From Evansella cellulosilytica DSM 2522 (GTDB lineage Bacteria > Bacillota > Bacilli > Bacillales > Salisediminibacteriaceae), in NCBI RefSeq assembly GCF_000177235.2, contig NC_014829.1, forward strand, positions 930,001 to 994,000: a DNA stretch of 64,000 bases. The letters run 5' to 3'. The first letter of the stretch is position 1, and each line of letters opens with the position of its first letter. Below the pieces are notes generated by a model, which was not told where the DNA came from, ran no database searches, and saw nothing but the letters and a program-made list of their open reading frames with translations. Position numbers and translations under genes: made by a program. Below, piece after piece: positions 1 through 8,665 of this stretch.

Positions 1-103
1 ACATATTCCTTCAAACTCAAAAATGGTGATGTGGGGGTGACAGCAAGTTTTTTTCATTTTAAGCTTGTTTTTGTAAGAAAAAATAGATAGGAGGAGATGA
101 TCG

Positions 104-271
104 ATGTCAAAGTACCTACAAAAAGCAATCAAGGCGAAAAGGAATTACTTAATAGGTAAACTAATTCAAGTCGGAATTTATAAAAAAGGTGATCAGCATC
201 TTTATGAATTAACGTTGACGGAACTTGAACAGGAGTTTGAAGCAATAAATGAAAGTAGCGTGGAGGTATAG
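104..271 (+). CDS. Fur-regulated basic protein A-like small protein
   Basis: A 55-residue ORF starting ATG, with GGAGGAG about 6 bases upstream. The N-terminal half is lysine rich and basic; the second half contains the stretch HLYELTLTELEQEFE. This pattern matches the Fbp (Fur-regulated basic protein) family, small proteins that act with the sRNA FsrA in the iron-sparing response of B. subtilis. No Fur box is visible in the short upstream sequence available. A hairpin terminator follows directly. The family call rests on remembered sequence pattern, so the name is probable and the role is inferred. Confidence 0.6.
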   Translation: MSKYLQKAIKAKRNYLIGKLIQVGIYKKGDQHLYELTLTELEQEFEAINESSVEV

Positions 272-290
272 TAAAAACGCATTTAAGTAA

Positions 291-334
291 AAACTTATGA
301 TTAGCGGTGCAAGGCTAGTCATAAGTTTTTTTGT
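291..334 (+). terminator. Rho-independent terminator after the FbpA-like gene
   Basis: The arms aaacttatgattagc and gctagtcataagttt pair around a short loop and are followed by a run of T. It closes the small upstream gene. Confidence 0.75.
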
Positions 335-507
335 TTATATAAAATTCCGTAGCACGAATTGCACTCTCAAAATAACAGCAATCGCAACATTTCTTCATTT
401 CTTGTATGACATTTTATATTTAAAATACTTTATTGATGTATGAAAACGCGGAATAAATAAAAACTATACGAAGGAACAAACATTATGACAGAAGTGAAGG
501 TGAATGT

Positions 508-1317
508 ATGTTAAAACTTATTAGAGTCCCTTTTATCTCACTTGCTTTATTGCTTCTTATAGGAGCATTTGCGAATTTGGCATTCGCTGCTGAAAGTAAT
601 GAAGAACACCATTGGAGCTTTAAACCATCAAAAAATAATGAACCAGCTTCGACCGAACCACTTTATGAGGAGTTACTGAATAAATATGGTGGTTTTTATA
701 TTGGAGATACGACGAAAAAAGAGCTGTACTTAACCTTTGATAATGGCTACGAAAATGGCTACACTGCAGAAGTGTTAGATGTGTTAAAGGAGAAGGAAAT
801 TCCTGCTACTTTTTTTGTTACTGGGCATTACTTAGATACGGAAAGAGAATTAATCCATCGTATGGTCGATGAAGGGCATATTGTAGGAAATCACTCCTAC
901 CATCATCCAAGTTTACCAAAAGTGGACGACGATCGCTTGAAAAGAGAATTAGAAAACTTGCGTGAATTATATGAAGAAGTGACAGGTAGAGATGATATGA
1001 GGTATTTACGTCCTCCAAGAGGAACTTTTAGTGAGCGCTCTTTAGCGCGGTCCGCGGAGCTTGGTTATATTAACGTGTTCTGGTCTTTTGCATATAAGGA
1101 TTGGGAGACGGACAATCAAAAGGGAATGCAATATGCGTATGATAACATTATGAAACGCGTACATCCTGGCGCAATTTTACTTTTACATTCTGTCTCTAGT
1201 GACAATGCTGAGGCATTGCCTAAAGTGATCGATGACCTTCGAAAGGAAGGCTATACATTTAAAAGCTTAGATGATCTGACGATGCAGAAAAGCTTAATTC
1301 CTGTAGCAAATGAATAA
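508..1317 (+). CDS. pdaA: Peptidoglycan de-N-acetylase PdaA (delta-lactam biosynthesis)
   Basis: This 269-residue exported enzyme removes the acetyl group from N-acetylmuramic acid so that muramic delta-lactam can form in spore cortex peptidoglycan. Residues 1-27 form a signal peptide ending in AFA, with cleavage likely before AES. The NodB polysaccharide deacetylase domain follows: TFDNG at 76-80, where PdaA enzymes carry Asn instead of the second Asp of the usual TFDDG, the metal-binding NHSYHHP at 128-134, RPPRG at 168-172, and LLLHS near 225. Length matches B. subtilis PdaA. The gene stands alone and shares a bidirectional terminator with the convergent GAF gene. Its job implies a sporulating host. 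Confidence 0.92.
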   Translation: MLKLIRVPFISLALLLLIGAFANLAFAAESNEEHHWSFKPSKNNEPASTEPLYEELLNKYGGFYIGDTTKKELYLTFDNGYENGYTAEVLDVLKEKEIPATFFVTGHYLDTERELIHRMVDEGHIVGNHSYHHPSLPKVDDDRLKRELENLRELYEEVTGRDDMRYLRPPRGTFSERSLARSAELGYINVFWSFAYKDWETDNQKGMQYAYDNIMKRVHPGAILLLHSVSSDNAEALPKVIDDLRKEGYTFKSLDDLTMQKSLIPVANE

Positions 1318-1323
1318 AAAAAC

Positions 1324-1368
1324 AAGGTGAAGCATATGGGGATAACCCCTATGCTCACCCTGTTTTCA
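1324..1368. terminator. Bidirectional terminator between pdaA and GAF gene
   Basis: A long stem (ggtgaagcatatgggg pairing with cccctatgctcacc) has a T run on its right and an A run on its left, so it can end both convergent genes. Confidence 0.85.
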
Positions 1369-1372
1369 TCCT

Positions 1373-1738
1373 TTAATTAGCAAAACCAGTTTCCCCTATA
1401 GCTGCTGCAATTGTTTCTAACGTACTTACATCTGTAATGTCAAAAGCAATTGCCTCACGCGTACGAACGATTAATACCCCAATGTTATCTTCGTCTGAAG
1501 ATTTAATTGGAAATTTCAACTCGCTATTCGATTCCCACGCTAAATCGTTCTCATCATCAGAAGACGCCATAAGACGAACTTCTTTTTCGTTTTCATAAAA
1601 GTAAACACCAGCCCAATGAATATAAGGCACTTGTTCTACTAAACTGTGAACCGTTTTTTCTAAAATATCTTGTAAGTTTTTCTTTTTGTATACCTCAGCC
1701 ATAATTTGTAGTGAGGCCACATCTGTTGGAATTGACAA
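1373..1738 (-). CDS. GAF domain-containing protein
   Basis: A 121-residue soluble protein covering a single GAF fold: an N-terminal helix, IHWAGVYFYENEKEVRLMAS in the first strands, and IGVLIVRTREAIAFDITDVS followed by a closing helix. Stand-alone GAF proteins bind small ligands or act as free methionine sulfoxide reductases. The paired cysteines expected for that reductase are absent (the protein has none), so a binding role is more likely. The start is TTG, with GGGAGAG about 7 bases upstream. The ligand cannot be deduced. Confidence 0.7.
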   Translation of the reverse strand: MSIPTDVASLQIMAEVYKKKNLQDILEKTVHSLVEQVPYIHWAGVYFYENEKEVRLMASSDDENDLAWESNSELKFPIKSSDEDNIGVLIVRTREAIAFDITDVSTLETIAAAIGETGFAN

Positions 1739-1861
1739 TATAATCTCTCCCTTTTCTTTTATCGCAAATCTATTCTATCAAAGGTTTTGCCTTTTAGGGG
1801 TTGCCAAGTTAAGGAAGTTGTACTTTTATGTTAAGATAATAGAAAAAAAGGGGCTGAAAGC

Positions 1862-2728
1862 ATGGGAAAACAAGTGTTTTTGAAAGGTCCTTATAATTTT
1901 TACCAAGCATTGAAACGGTTGACAATTGACCCATTAGTCGACTTAAATGTGGAAAAACAGGCAATAAAACTACCAATAATAGTAGAAAATAATCCATTAG
2001 TCGTTCATGTTATTCAACAAGGGACTTTTGAAGAGCCACGCTTTATGATTCAGACAGAAGATACAGTAAATGAAGCGGCATTAATGGCAGAACTCAATCG
2101 CATTTTTCACTGGGATAAGCCTTTAGAAGACATTTATACGTTCTTCCAAGCAACAGAGCTAGCAGCATTGTTTCAAGAGCTTCGAGGGACGCCATTTGTA
2201 TGTGACTTTACTTTGTATGGATGCTTAATGAAAACAATTATACACCAGCAGCTTAATATGACATTTGCCTATGAGCTTACGAAACGTTTTATTACGACAT
2301 ACGGTTTTAAGAAAAAGGGAGTTTGGTTTTATCCTACAGCTGATCGTGTAGCTAGCCTAAGCGTAGCCGAATTAAGAGAGCTTCAGTTTAGCCAAAGAAA
2401 AGCGGAATATGTGATTGATACATCAAAGCTGATTGCAGAAGGTAACCTAAACTTAGAGGCATTAAAGAATTTCAGTGATGAAGAAGTTATGGACAAGCTC
2501 GTTCGTATTCGAGGGATCGGTCGTTGGACAGCGGAGTGCTTTCTCATGTTTGGTCTTGGCCGCCTTGACTTATTTCCTGTTCAAGATATCGGTATTCAGA
2601 ACGGAATAAAAAAATACTATCAATTAGATAAAAAGCCAGAAAAGGAAAAAATGTTAGAAATGTCTTCTCATTGGAAACCATATCGTACATACGCGTCTTT
2701 ATATTTATGGGATTACTTAGAAACATAA
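1862..2728 (+). CDS. DNA-3-methyladenine glycosylase, AlkA/YfjP type
   Basis: A 288-residue base-excision repair glycosylase that removes alkylated purines. The HhH-GPD signature lies in the last third: a helix-hairpin-helix VRIRGIGRWTAECF near 213-226, then FPVQDIGIQ, whose Asp (about residue 242) is the expected catalytic aspartate. The N-terminal part fits the AlkA-type extra domain. The start has AAAGGGG about 7 bases upstream. It is followed at 30 bases by rlmCD, so the two may be cotranscribed. B. subtilis YfjP is the nearest named relative I can recall, and its yfj neighbourhood also contains pdaA. Confidence 0.85.
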   Translation: MGKQVFLKGPYNFYQALKRLTIDPLVDLNVEKQAIKLPIIVENNPLVVHVIQQGTFEEPRFMIQTEDTVNEAALMAELNRIFHWDKPLEDIYTFFQATELAALFQELRGTPFVCDFTLYGCLMKTIIHQQLNMTFAYELTKRFITTYGFKKKGVWFYPTADRVASLSVAELRELQFSQRKAEYVIDTSKLIAEGNLNLEALKNFSDEEVMDKLVRIRGIGRWTAECFLMFGLGRLDLFPVQDIGIQNGIKKYYQLDKKPEKEKMLEMSSHWKPYRTYASLYLWDYLET

Positions 2729-2758
2729 AATATTAGAAAGCAGCAACGGAGGAAATAA

Positions 2759-4168
2759 ATGAAACAGCGTAAAGGAACATCAAAGCAGCAATCATCACAG
2801 CTTCAAATCAAGGAAGGGCAGCGGTTCCCATTAACGATAAAACGGATGGGAATTGACGGAGAAGGTGTTGGCTTTTTTAAACGACAGGTTGTGTTTGTCC
2901 CAGGGGCCCTGCCAGGTGAAGAGATCGTTTGTGAGGTTGCAAAAATAAAAGGGAAATTCGCAGAAGGAAGAATTGTCAAAATAAGAAAGCCCTCTGACGA
3001 TCGTATTGCACCACCATGCCCTATTTACAAGGAGTGTGGCGGTTGCCAGCTACAGCATTTATCTTATGAGGGACAGCTGAAGGGAAAAAAGGATATCGTT
3101 CGTCAAGCGTTTGAGCGCTATACAAAAATTAACTTAGACAAAGTCGACTTCCACGATACAATCGGCATGGAAGAGCCATGGAAGTATCGAAATAAAAGTC
3201 AGATGCAGGTCGGCCATCATCAAGGAAAAGTGATTGCTGGCTTATATAGTCCAAATAGCCATAAGCTGATCGATCTAGAGGACTGTATCGTTCAGCACCC
3301 ACAAACGAACAAGGTGACGAATGTCGTCAAGCAGCTAGCAGCAGATATGAATATTGCTCCATACAATGAGCGAAAACGCACAGGCGTTTTAAGAACAATC
3401 GTAACAAGAGTCGGCTTTGAAACGGGAGAATACCAAGTTGTTTTAGTGACTGCAAAAAAGGACATTCCTAAAGTCGATTTATTCATTGAAGCAATCAAGC
3501 AACGCCTACCTGACGTCACTTCAATTGTGCAAAATATTAATCCTAAGAAGACGTCGCTCGTATTTGGTGACGAAACGATCGTTTTATACGGGAAAGAAAA
3601 AATTGAAGAGACGATGAGTGAATTCCGTTTTAACTTATCACCGAGAGCGTTTTTTCAGCTCAATCCAATCCAAACGAAAAAGCTGTATGATGCTGCAAAG
3701 GAAGCGGCACAACTGACAGGGAAAGAAAAGGTTGTCGATGCATATTGTGGTGTCGGCACAATTGGTTTATGGCTAGCAGCTGGAGCGAAGGAAATTCGCG
3801 GCATGGATGTTATTAAAGAGTCTATTGAGGATGCAAAGAATAATGCAAAGGCACACGGCATTAAAAACGCCCATTACGTATCAGGAAAAGCGGAACACCT
3901 CCTGCCAGAATGGGAAAAAGAAGGCTGGCATCCTGATGTCGTCGTCGTTGACCCACCAAGAACAGGATTAGACGAAACCTTTATACAAACGCTCCTCCGT
4001 GTAAAGCCGAAGCGGATCGTATACGTATCGTGTAATCCTTCAACCTTAGCGAAAAACGTGGATGCACTTTCGAAAGGCGGCTACAAACTAAAGGCATTGC
4101 AGCCTGTTGATATGTTTCCGCAAACAGCGCAGGTGGAGTGTGTGGCTAGAATTGAATTGAAGCATTAA
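2759..4168 (+). CDS. rlmCD: 23S rRNA (uracil-C5)-methyltransferase RlmCD
   Basis: A 469-residue SAM-dependent RNA methylase. Domains in order: a basic N-terminus, a TRAM RNA-binding domain (about 16-75), a 4Fe-4S cluster motif [10 protein letters not shown] (about 87-96), and a Rossmann methylase domain. The methylase carries PRAFFQLNP, the SAM motif [20 protein letters not shown] and the catalytic [12 protein letters not shown]. In Bacillus the single enzyme RlmCD modifies both U747 and U1939, whereas enterobacteria use separate RlmC and RlmD. The start is preceded by GGAGG. A strong terminator follows. Confidence 0.92.
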   Translation: MKQRKGTSKQQSSQLQIKEGQRFPLTIKRMGIDGEGVGFFKRQVVFVPGALPGEEIVCEVAKIKGKFAEGRIVKIRKPSDDRIAPPCPIYKECGGCQLQHLSYEGQLKGKKDIVRQAFERYTKINLDKVDFHDTIGMEEPWKYRNKSQMQVGHHQGKVIAGLYSPNSHKLIDLEDCIVQHPQTNKVTNVVKQLAADMNIAPYNERKRTGVLRTIVTRVGFETGEYQVVLVTAKKDIPKVDLFIEAIKQRLPDVTSIVQNINPKKTSLVFGDETIVLYGKEKIEETMSEFRFNLSPRAFFQLNPIQTKKLYDAAKEAAQLTGKEKVVDAYCGVGTIGLWLAAGAKEIRGMDVIKESIEDAKNNAKAHGIKNAHYVSGKAEHLLPEWEKEGWHPDVVVVDPPRTGLDETFIQTLLRVKPKRIVYVSCNPSTLAKNVDALSKGGYKLKALQPVDMFPQTAQVECVARIELKH

Positions 4169-4179
4169 TAGTAATCTCA

Positions 4180-4211
4180 GACCACTTTTAATATCTAGTG
4201 GTCATTTTTTT
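4180..4211 (+). terminator. Terminator of rlmCD
   Basis: A six-base-pair stem, gaccac with gtggtc, followed by a run of seven T. Confidence 0.8.
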
Positions 4212-4226
4212 ATCAAATAATTGATT

Positions 4227-4304
4227 GAGACAATGGGGACAGGTCCCACTGTATTATTCACTCGCAAAACCTGATAAGGCAAGGTACCTGTCCCTTTGTC
4301 TTAT
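4227..4304. repeat. REP-like palindromic repeat, copy A
   Basis: An approximately 78-bp imperfect inverted repeat. The left arm gacaatggggacaggt pairs with the right arm acctgtccctttgtc around a loop containing cgcaaaacctgataag. Related copies lie at 7232-7321 and, split by an IS, at 8493-8554 plus 10449-10466. Its right end supplies the TAA stop of the adjacent minus-strand gene. Confidence 0.85.
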
Positions 4305-4741
4305 GAAAAAAATTGAATTCCCATATTAGCTAATATCGCTATGATAAGCCCAGTCACAGCTACACTAATACCACTGTATAGCCATAATTGTATTCTGTTA
4401 AATTTCAAAGCCTTTGCTATTATTCCGATAACCCAAACACCAGTGACTGGAGTAAGAAATAATATAAAGAAAGCACCGTACTTCTCAATGCGTTTTCTCC
4501 ATTTTCCTCTCAACGACTTTTCACTGAATTTTTTCATGAATTTAAACTTCATTAACCAATCATAAAAAAAGTCAATTAACGGAATAACCATCCAATTTCC
4601 AAGTGAAGCCCAAAGAAATGCGTCAAACCAATTAAGTCCTACTGAGAACCCGACAGGTACTGCAAGATATATTTCAAAATGCGGAAAAAAACCTGCAAAC
4701 CATGTTGTCGCTGCTTTACTAATGTATTTTAATATCTCCAT
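4301..4741 (-). CDS. Small multidrug export protein family (COG2426) membrane protein
   Basis: A 146-residue integral membrane protein with about four hydrophobic segments. It begins with an amphipathic helix and FEIYLAVPVGFSVGLNWFDAF region, has a basic cytoplasmic loop (KFMKKFSEKSLRGKWRKR), and then a conserved GAFFILFLTPVTGVW-like segment. This matches the 'putative small multi-drug export protein' family. The substrate is unknown and the family name is not proof of drug export. The stop codon lies inside REP-like copy A, so the repeat sits at the 3' end of the gene. Confidence 0.75.
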   Translation of the reverse strand: MEILKYISKAATTWFAGFFPHFEIYLAVPVGFSVGLNWFDAFLWASLGNWMVIPLIDFFYDWLMKFKFMKKFSEKSLRGKWRKRIEKYGAFFILFLTPVTGVWVIGIIAKALKFNRIQLWLYSGISVAVTGLIIAILANMGIQFFS

Positions 4742-4969
4742 CCAGCATTAACTCCTTTTTAAAGTAATTTCATAGCAAACTATTCTCATAAATTTTTTAT
4801 CCAAATACAAACTTCCTTTCCTCTCATAGTTAATGTACAATTAATTCAGTAATGAACACTTTGTACGGTTTTATTGTAAACGCATGATAATTTGTTAGTA
4901 AATCATCAAAATGAAAGAAAAGTACGTTATGAAACAAATGACAGAATTTGTTCGAAATGAGGGAGTAAA

Positions 4970-5569
4970 ATGAAAAATAATGATTTCGATAGAAGAGTAT
5001 TGAAAACACGACAAGCTATCAATGAGGCCCTATTATCACTTATGGAGGAAAAAAAATACAATAAAATTACTATTCAAGATATTATAGATCGAGCAAATGT
5101 AGGGAGGTCAACCTTTTATTCACACTTTGCTACCAAAGATGAACTGCTGTTTAGCAGTGTTGAGGGTGAACTAGAAATTCTAAATCAATATATAAAGAAC
5201 TATGTTGAACATGATGATAATCCTAGATTGATATCAGCAATAGAACTTTTTGAACATATACAGGAAAACAGTAAGACAATTAAAGGACTATTTAAAACAG
5301 AGGGTGCTAATTTCTTTTTTGAAAAGGTGGAGGCTTATTGGAATACTGGAATAGAGGAATATCTTGAGTCGAAGTTACCTAAAGGAAAAGAGCCTAAGGT
5401 ACCTATAAAAATCTTAACGAACCATATTTCCAGTACATTAATAAACTTGTTAAAGTGGTGGATAAACAACAACATGTCCTATACACCAGCTGAAATGGAG
5501 CAGTATTTTAGAAGTTTAATAAACCCATGTATTGATTCTGTTATTTATAATGACTCAACGAAAGATTGA
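4970..5569 (+). CDS. TetR/AcrR family transcriptional regulator
   Basis: A 199-residue regulator. The N-terminal HTH spans about residues 9-55, with IQDIIDRANVGRSTFYSHF as the recognition helix region. The C-terminal ligand domain is of the TetR_C type with the closing pattern LLKWWINNNMSYTPAEM common in Firmicute TetR proteins. The start is preceded by GAGGG. The 230-base spacer separates it from the divergent small membrane protein gene, which could be its target. No effector can be named. Confidence 0.85.
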   Translation: MKNNDFDRRVLKTRQAINEALLSLMEEKKYNKITIQDIIDRANVGRSTFYSHFATKDELLFSSVEGELEILNQYIKNYVEHDDNPRLISAIELFEHIQENSKTIKGLFKTEGANFFFEKVEAYWNTGIEEYLESKLPKGKEPKVPIKILTNHISSTLINLLKWWINNNMSYTPAEMEQYFRSLINPCIDSVIYNDSTKD

Positions 5570-5730
5570 GAATAAAGGGGTGTGGTAACACCATTTCCGA
5601 GTTCATCAAAACCTCTGACTTCACATTGTTATAATCTATTATGGATAATGACTACACAATATTTTTTTGAGAAAAAGGTAGGATAGAAGACATTCTTTTC
5701 TTAAGCAGTGCAGAAAAGGAGAAGATAAAA

Positions 5731-6489
5731 ATGAACGAACTATTTATCTGTGGGCAAAATATTGGTGCGATAACAAATAATGTTAAAGCAGACCTGCATA
5801 AACATTGGTTGTTACAGATCTTTGTTGCGGTCGATGAAAAACTAGTTATTAAAGTAGAAGGACAAAAAATTAGTTGCAGAGCAATAGTTATCAATGCGAA
5901 TATCATGCATGAGTTTCAAACGGGAGAGGTGATTCATTTTACAATGCTTATAAATCCTACTAGTCTATTAGGAAGGTCTATTCGCAAATACTATCTTAGA
6001 GGTAATCCGTATTATATTCTTAGTGAGGATAGAGCGATCGAACTACAAAAGCTATTATTAAATCACATTAAAGTTGATAATAGTAATGACTATTCGGAGG
6101 TAATAAAAAACGTTTATCATTATTTTGATAATAAAATACTCACTGAATTTGATCAAAGAATAGAGAGCATGTTAAGAATGTTAAATACCTATCATTCTGA
6201 CAAAACAGCTTCTCGGGTGAAATATATCGCAAAAGCAATGTATTTGTCAGAGAGTAGACTCTCTCACCTTTTTAAGGAAGAGACAGGCATTCCACTGAAA
6301 AGTTATCTTGTTCATCACAATCTTCTAAGTGTATACGAAAAGATTTTTGATGGCGAAAGTATTACAGATGCAGCATTAGGATCAGGGTTTGATTCATCAG
6401 CACATTTTGCGTATACCAATAAAAAAATGACCGGCATGTCAGCAAGAGATATTATTAAGAATAGCAGATTTTTGAAAGCAAGTTTTTAA
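5731..6489 (+). CDS. AraC family transcriptional regulator
   Basis: A 252-residue protein. The N-terminal cupin-like half (about 1-130) would sense a ligand. The C-terminal double HTH (about 160-250) contains KAMYLSESRLSHLFKEETG and SGFDSSAHFAYTNKKMTGM, the two AraC helices. AAAAGGAG precedes the start. The next gene, encoding a transglutaminase-like protein, lies 46 bases downstream on the same strand and may be cotranscribed or controlled by it. The effector is unknown. Confidence 0.85.
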   Translation: MNELFICGQNIGAITNNVKADLHKHWLLQIFVAVDEKLVIKVEGQKISCRAIVINANIMHEFQTGEVIHFTMLINPTSLLGRSIRKYYLRGNPYYILSEDRAIELQKLLLNHIKVDNSNDYSEVIKNVYHYFDNKILTEFDQRIESMLRMLNTYHSDKTASRVKYIAKAMYLSESRLSHLFKEETGIPLKSYLVHHNLLSVYEKIFDGESITDAALGSGFDSSAHFAYTNKKMTGMSARDIIKNSRFLKASF

Positions 6490-6535
6490 AAATATTTGTA
6501 AAATATGACCATCTAGATACAAGGAGGTCATATGA

Positions 6536-7234
6536 ATGAAAAAGTATTTGATGGCTACAAATATGTTGGATTTTGAGTGTAATGAGTTACAACAATTAAT
6601 CGAGAGTAGGAAATGGAAAGATAACGATGAGTTTCATAAGATACTAAATATATATAATTTTGTAAGGGATGAAATAAAATTCGGATATAATGTCGATGAT
6701 AGTATACCAGCAAGTAAAGTACTAGATGACGGATATGGACAGTGTAATACGAAAGGCACGTTGTTTATGGCTTTACTGAGATCTGTAGGAATCCCTTGTC
6801 GAATTCATGGATTTACGATTGATAAAAAGTTACAAAAGGGAGCAATGACAGGTTTGATATATAAACTCGCACCTAACAATATAGTTCATAGTTGGGTGGA
6901 GATCTATTTTGAAGGCAAGTGGTTAAATATTGAGGGATTCATTCTTGATATGGTTTATTTAAATAAACTTCAACTAAAGTTTTCTGAATGTTATGAATAT
7001 TTTTGTGGATATGGTGTAGCAACCAATGATTTTAAAAAACCGCAAATTGAATGGAATATGAATGATACCTATATTCAAAAAGAAGGAATCAATCAAGATT
7101 TTGGTATATTCCATTCACCTGATGAATTCTTGGAGCAGCATAGTCAGGAATTGTCTACATTGAAGAAATGGTTTTACCAGAATATTGGTAGAAAGCTAAT
7201 GAATAGAAATGTATCCAAAATTAGAGAAGGATAA
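6536..7234 (+). CDS. Transglutaminase-like domain protein
   Basis: A 232-residue soluble protein. The catalytic-type motif GQCNTKGTLFMALLRSVGIP gives the Cys, HSWVEIYFEGKW gives the His, and an acidic residue follows in the WLNIEGFILD segment. This is the papain-like transglutaminase-core triad found in bacterial peptidases and cyclases. No signal peptide or membrane segment is seen, so the protein is probably cytoplasmic. GGAGG lies just upstream of the ATG. It follows the AraC regulator closely. The stop codon overlaps the left edge of REP-like copy B. The substrate cannot be told. Confidence 0.8.
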   Translation: MKKYLMATNMLDFECNELQQLIESRKWKDNDEFHKILNIYNFVRDEIKFGYNVDDSIPASKVLDDGYGQCNTKGTLFMALLRSVGIPCRIHGFTIDKKLQKGAMTGLIYKLAPNNIVHSWVEIYFEGKWLNIEGFILDMVYLNKLQLKFSECYEYFCGYGVATNDFKKPQIEWNMNDTYIQKEGINQDFGIFHSPDEFLEQHSQELSTLKKWFYQNIGRKLMNRNVSKIREG

Positions 7235-7321
7235 GACAATGGAAAGACAATGGGGACAGGTTCCACTGTCTTATTCAATCGCAAAACCTGATAAGACAAG
7301 GGGCCTGTCCCTTTGTCTTAT
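7232..7321. repeat. REP-like palindromic repeat, copy B
   Basis: The same family as copy A. The left arm has a partial duplication (gacaatggaaagacaatgggg region). The right arm gcctgtccctttgtctta ends a few bases before the stop of the convergent MarR gene. The repeat overlaps the stop codon of the transglutaminase-like gene. Confidence 0.85.
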
Positions 7322-7325
7322 TTCC

Positions 7326-7754
7326 CTATGAAAAAAACTTTTTTTGTAAAATGTTGATAGCTTCTTCAATTTCTTTAAGTTCGGGCTCTGACAAATTGTT
7401 AATTTGCGCTTGAAATTTGAGTTCAAGCTGTTGAAACACTTTATTCATTAGCTCCGTTCCATTTTCGGTTAGACGAATGTCATACTTGCGACGATCATTC
7501 GGATCAATAATTTTTTCGCATAGTTGTTTTTCAATGAGTTTTTTTAACTCACGGCTTGAATTAGGTAAAGATAAATGCAAGCATTCGCTAATTTCACTGA
7601 GAGTTACAGGTTGGCTAACGGTAATGTACTCTAAGATTTTATATTGAACGGAAGTGATGTTATCGATTTTGATTTCTTTCGTCATATCGTTTGTTACTTG
7701 ATGTACAGAAGCCGTAAATTGAACAAACTGTTGGAAGAGCTTATTTTTGTCCAT
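7326..7754 (-). CDS. MarR family transcriptional regulator
   Basis: A 142-residue winged-helix repressor. The central region contains VTLSEISECLHLSLPNSSRELKKLIEKQL, and the wing contains DPNDRRKYDIRLTENG, which is diagnostic of MarR proteins. I chose the ATG at 7754 over the in-frame GTG nine bases earlier because GAGGTG is spaced correctly for the ATG. It is divergent from a flavodoxin-fold oxidoreductase gene, and two palindromes lie between them. The likely role is repression of both genes until a quinone-like or oxidative signal appears; this is inference from layout. Confidence 0.85.
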   Translation of the reverse strand: MDKNKLFQQFVQFTASVHQVTNDMTKEIKIDNITSVQYKILEYITVSQPVTLSEISECLHLSLPNSSRELKKLIEKQLCEKIIDPNDRRKYDIRLTENGTELMNKVFQQLELKFQAQINNLSEPELKEIEEAINILQKKFFS

Positions 7755-7801
7755 ATAAATCACCTCACTTACAAATTACCAAAAATATTATCAAAAAACA
7801 A

Positions 7802-7857
7802 TTATCAATTGACAACTATTTTGTGCCGGTGTTAATATTTAGTTATCAAATGATAAC
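7802..7857. promoter_or_regulatory. Two palindromic candidate MarR operators
   Basis: gttatcaaatgataac at 7842-7857 is a perfect inverted repeat. ttatcaattgacaa at 7802-7815 is a one-mismatch palindrome sharing the TTATCAAnTGA core. Both lie between the divergent marR-like and oxidoreductase genes, about 40 bases apart. Confidence 0.6.
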
Positions 7858-7874
7858 GAAAGAGGTGTATTTTA

Positions 7875-8477
7875 ATGAACGTTTTAATCATTTTTACACA
7901 TCCAAATCACGAAAGCTTAAGCTACGCATTTTTACAAGAAGTACTTCGAGGGTGTGAGGAAAACGATGTTATTCAGGATGTTCAAGTTTTAGATTTATAC
8001 GGTGAAAAATTTAATCCGGCCCTTGAATTTAATGAGAATAAGAAAAGGAGAGATATGTATAAAGATCCAGAATTAGAAAAATATCGTAAACAACTATTAT
8101 GGGCTGAAAAGATTATTTTTATCTACCCTATATGGTGGGGAAGACCCCCTGCTATGTTGATGGGATATTTTGATAAAATGTTTGCTTCAGGATTTGCCTA
8201 CAAAGATGATGGTAAGTTGTTCCCAAAAGGTTTGTTGAAGGGTAAATCCGTTGTGTGTATTTCTGTAATGAGGGGTCCAACCTTTTACCCTATGTTTTGG
8301 CTAAATAATGCTCATAAAGTTTTAATGCGCAAAGCACTATTTCATTACGTAGGTATTAAGAAAGTTAAGTTCTTTGAGTTTGGGAATATGGAAAATTCAA
8401 AAGGGAAACATCGAGAAAAAATAAAAAAAGTATATCACTATTTTCAAAAAATAAATGATCATAGCTTAACATCATAA
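7875..8477 (+). CDS. NAD(P)H oxidoreductase, flavodoxin-like fold (NQO family)
   Basis: A 200-residue flavoprotein of the quinone reductase/KefF-MdaB superfamily. The N-terminus MNVLIIFTHPNHESLSYAF is the FMN/FAD phosphate-binding strand-loop. IIFIYPIWWGRPPAMLMGYF is the conserved central motif, followed by FDKMFASGFAYK. These enzymes reduce quinones or nitro compounds by two electrons with NAD(P)H. GAAAGAGGTG precedes the start. The divergent MarR regulator and intervening palindromes suggest inducible expression. Confidence 0.85.
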   Translation: MNVLIIFTHPNHESLSYAFLQEVLRGCEENDVIQDVQVLDLYGEKFNPALEFNENKKRRDMYKDPELEKYRKQLLWAEKIIFIYPIWWGRPPAMLMGYFDKMFASGFAYKDDGKLFPKGLLKGKSVVCISVMRGPTFYPMFWLNNAHKVLMRKALFHYVGIKKVKFFEFGNMENSKGKHREKIKKVYHYFQKINDHSLTS

Positions 8478-8492
8478 AAATCAACTGCTAAT

Positions 8493-8554
8493 TTAAAGGG
8501 ACAAGTAGATTCCCTGTCTTATTCACTGGCAAAACCTGATAAGACAAGGTACCT
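8493..8554. repeat. REP-like palindromic repeat, copy C, left part (interrupted by IS)
   Basis: The sequence runs through attcactggcaaaacctgat and aagacaaggtacct and then stops abruptly. The missing right arm gtccctttgtcttat resumes at 10449, after the IS. Joining the two parts gives a sequence that matches copy A across the join. Confidence 0.85.
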
Positions 8555-8665
8555 AGTATGGAAAATAGATCGAGATAATTAAAAAAGACCACCGTTTTCA
8601 TTGTAAAATAGAAGGACCTTCCACAGTACTTCCAATTACAAACCCTTCCAAAGGAGATGAGAACG

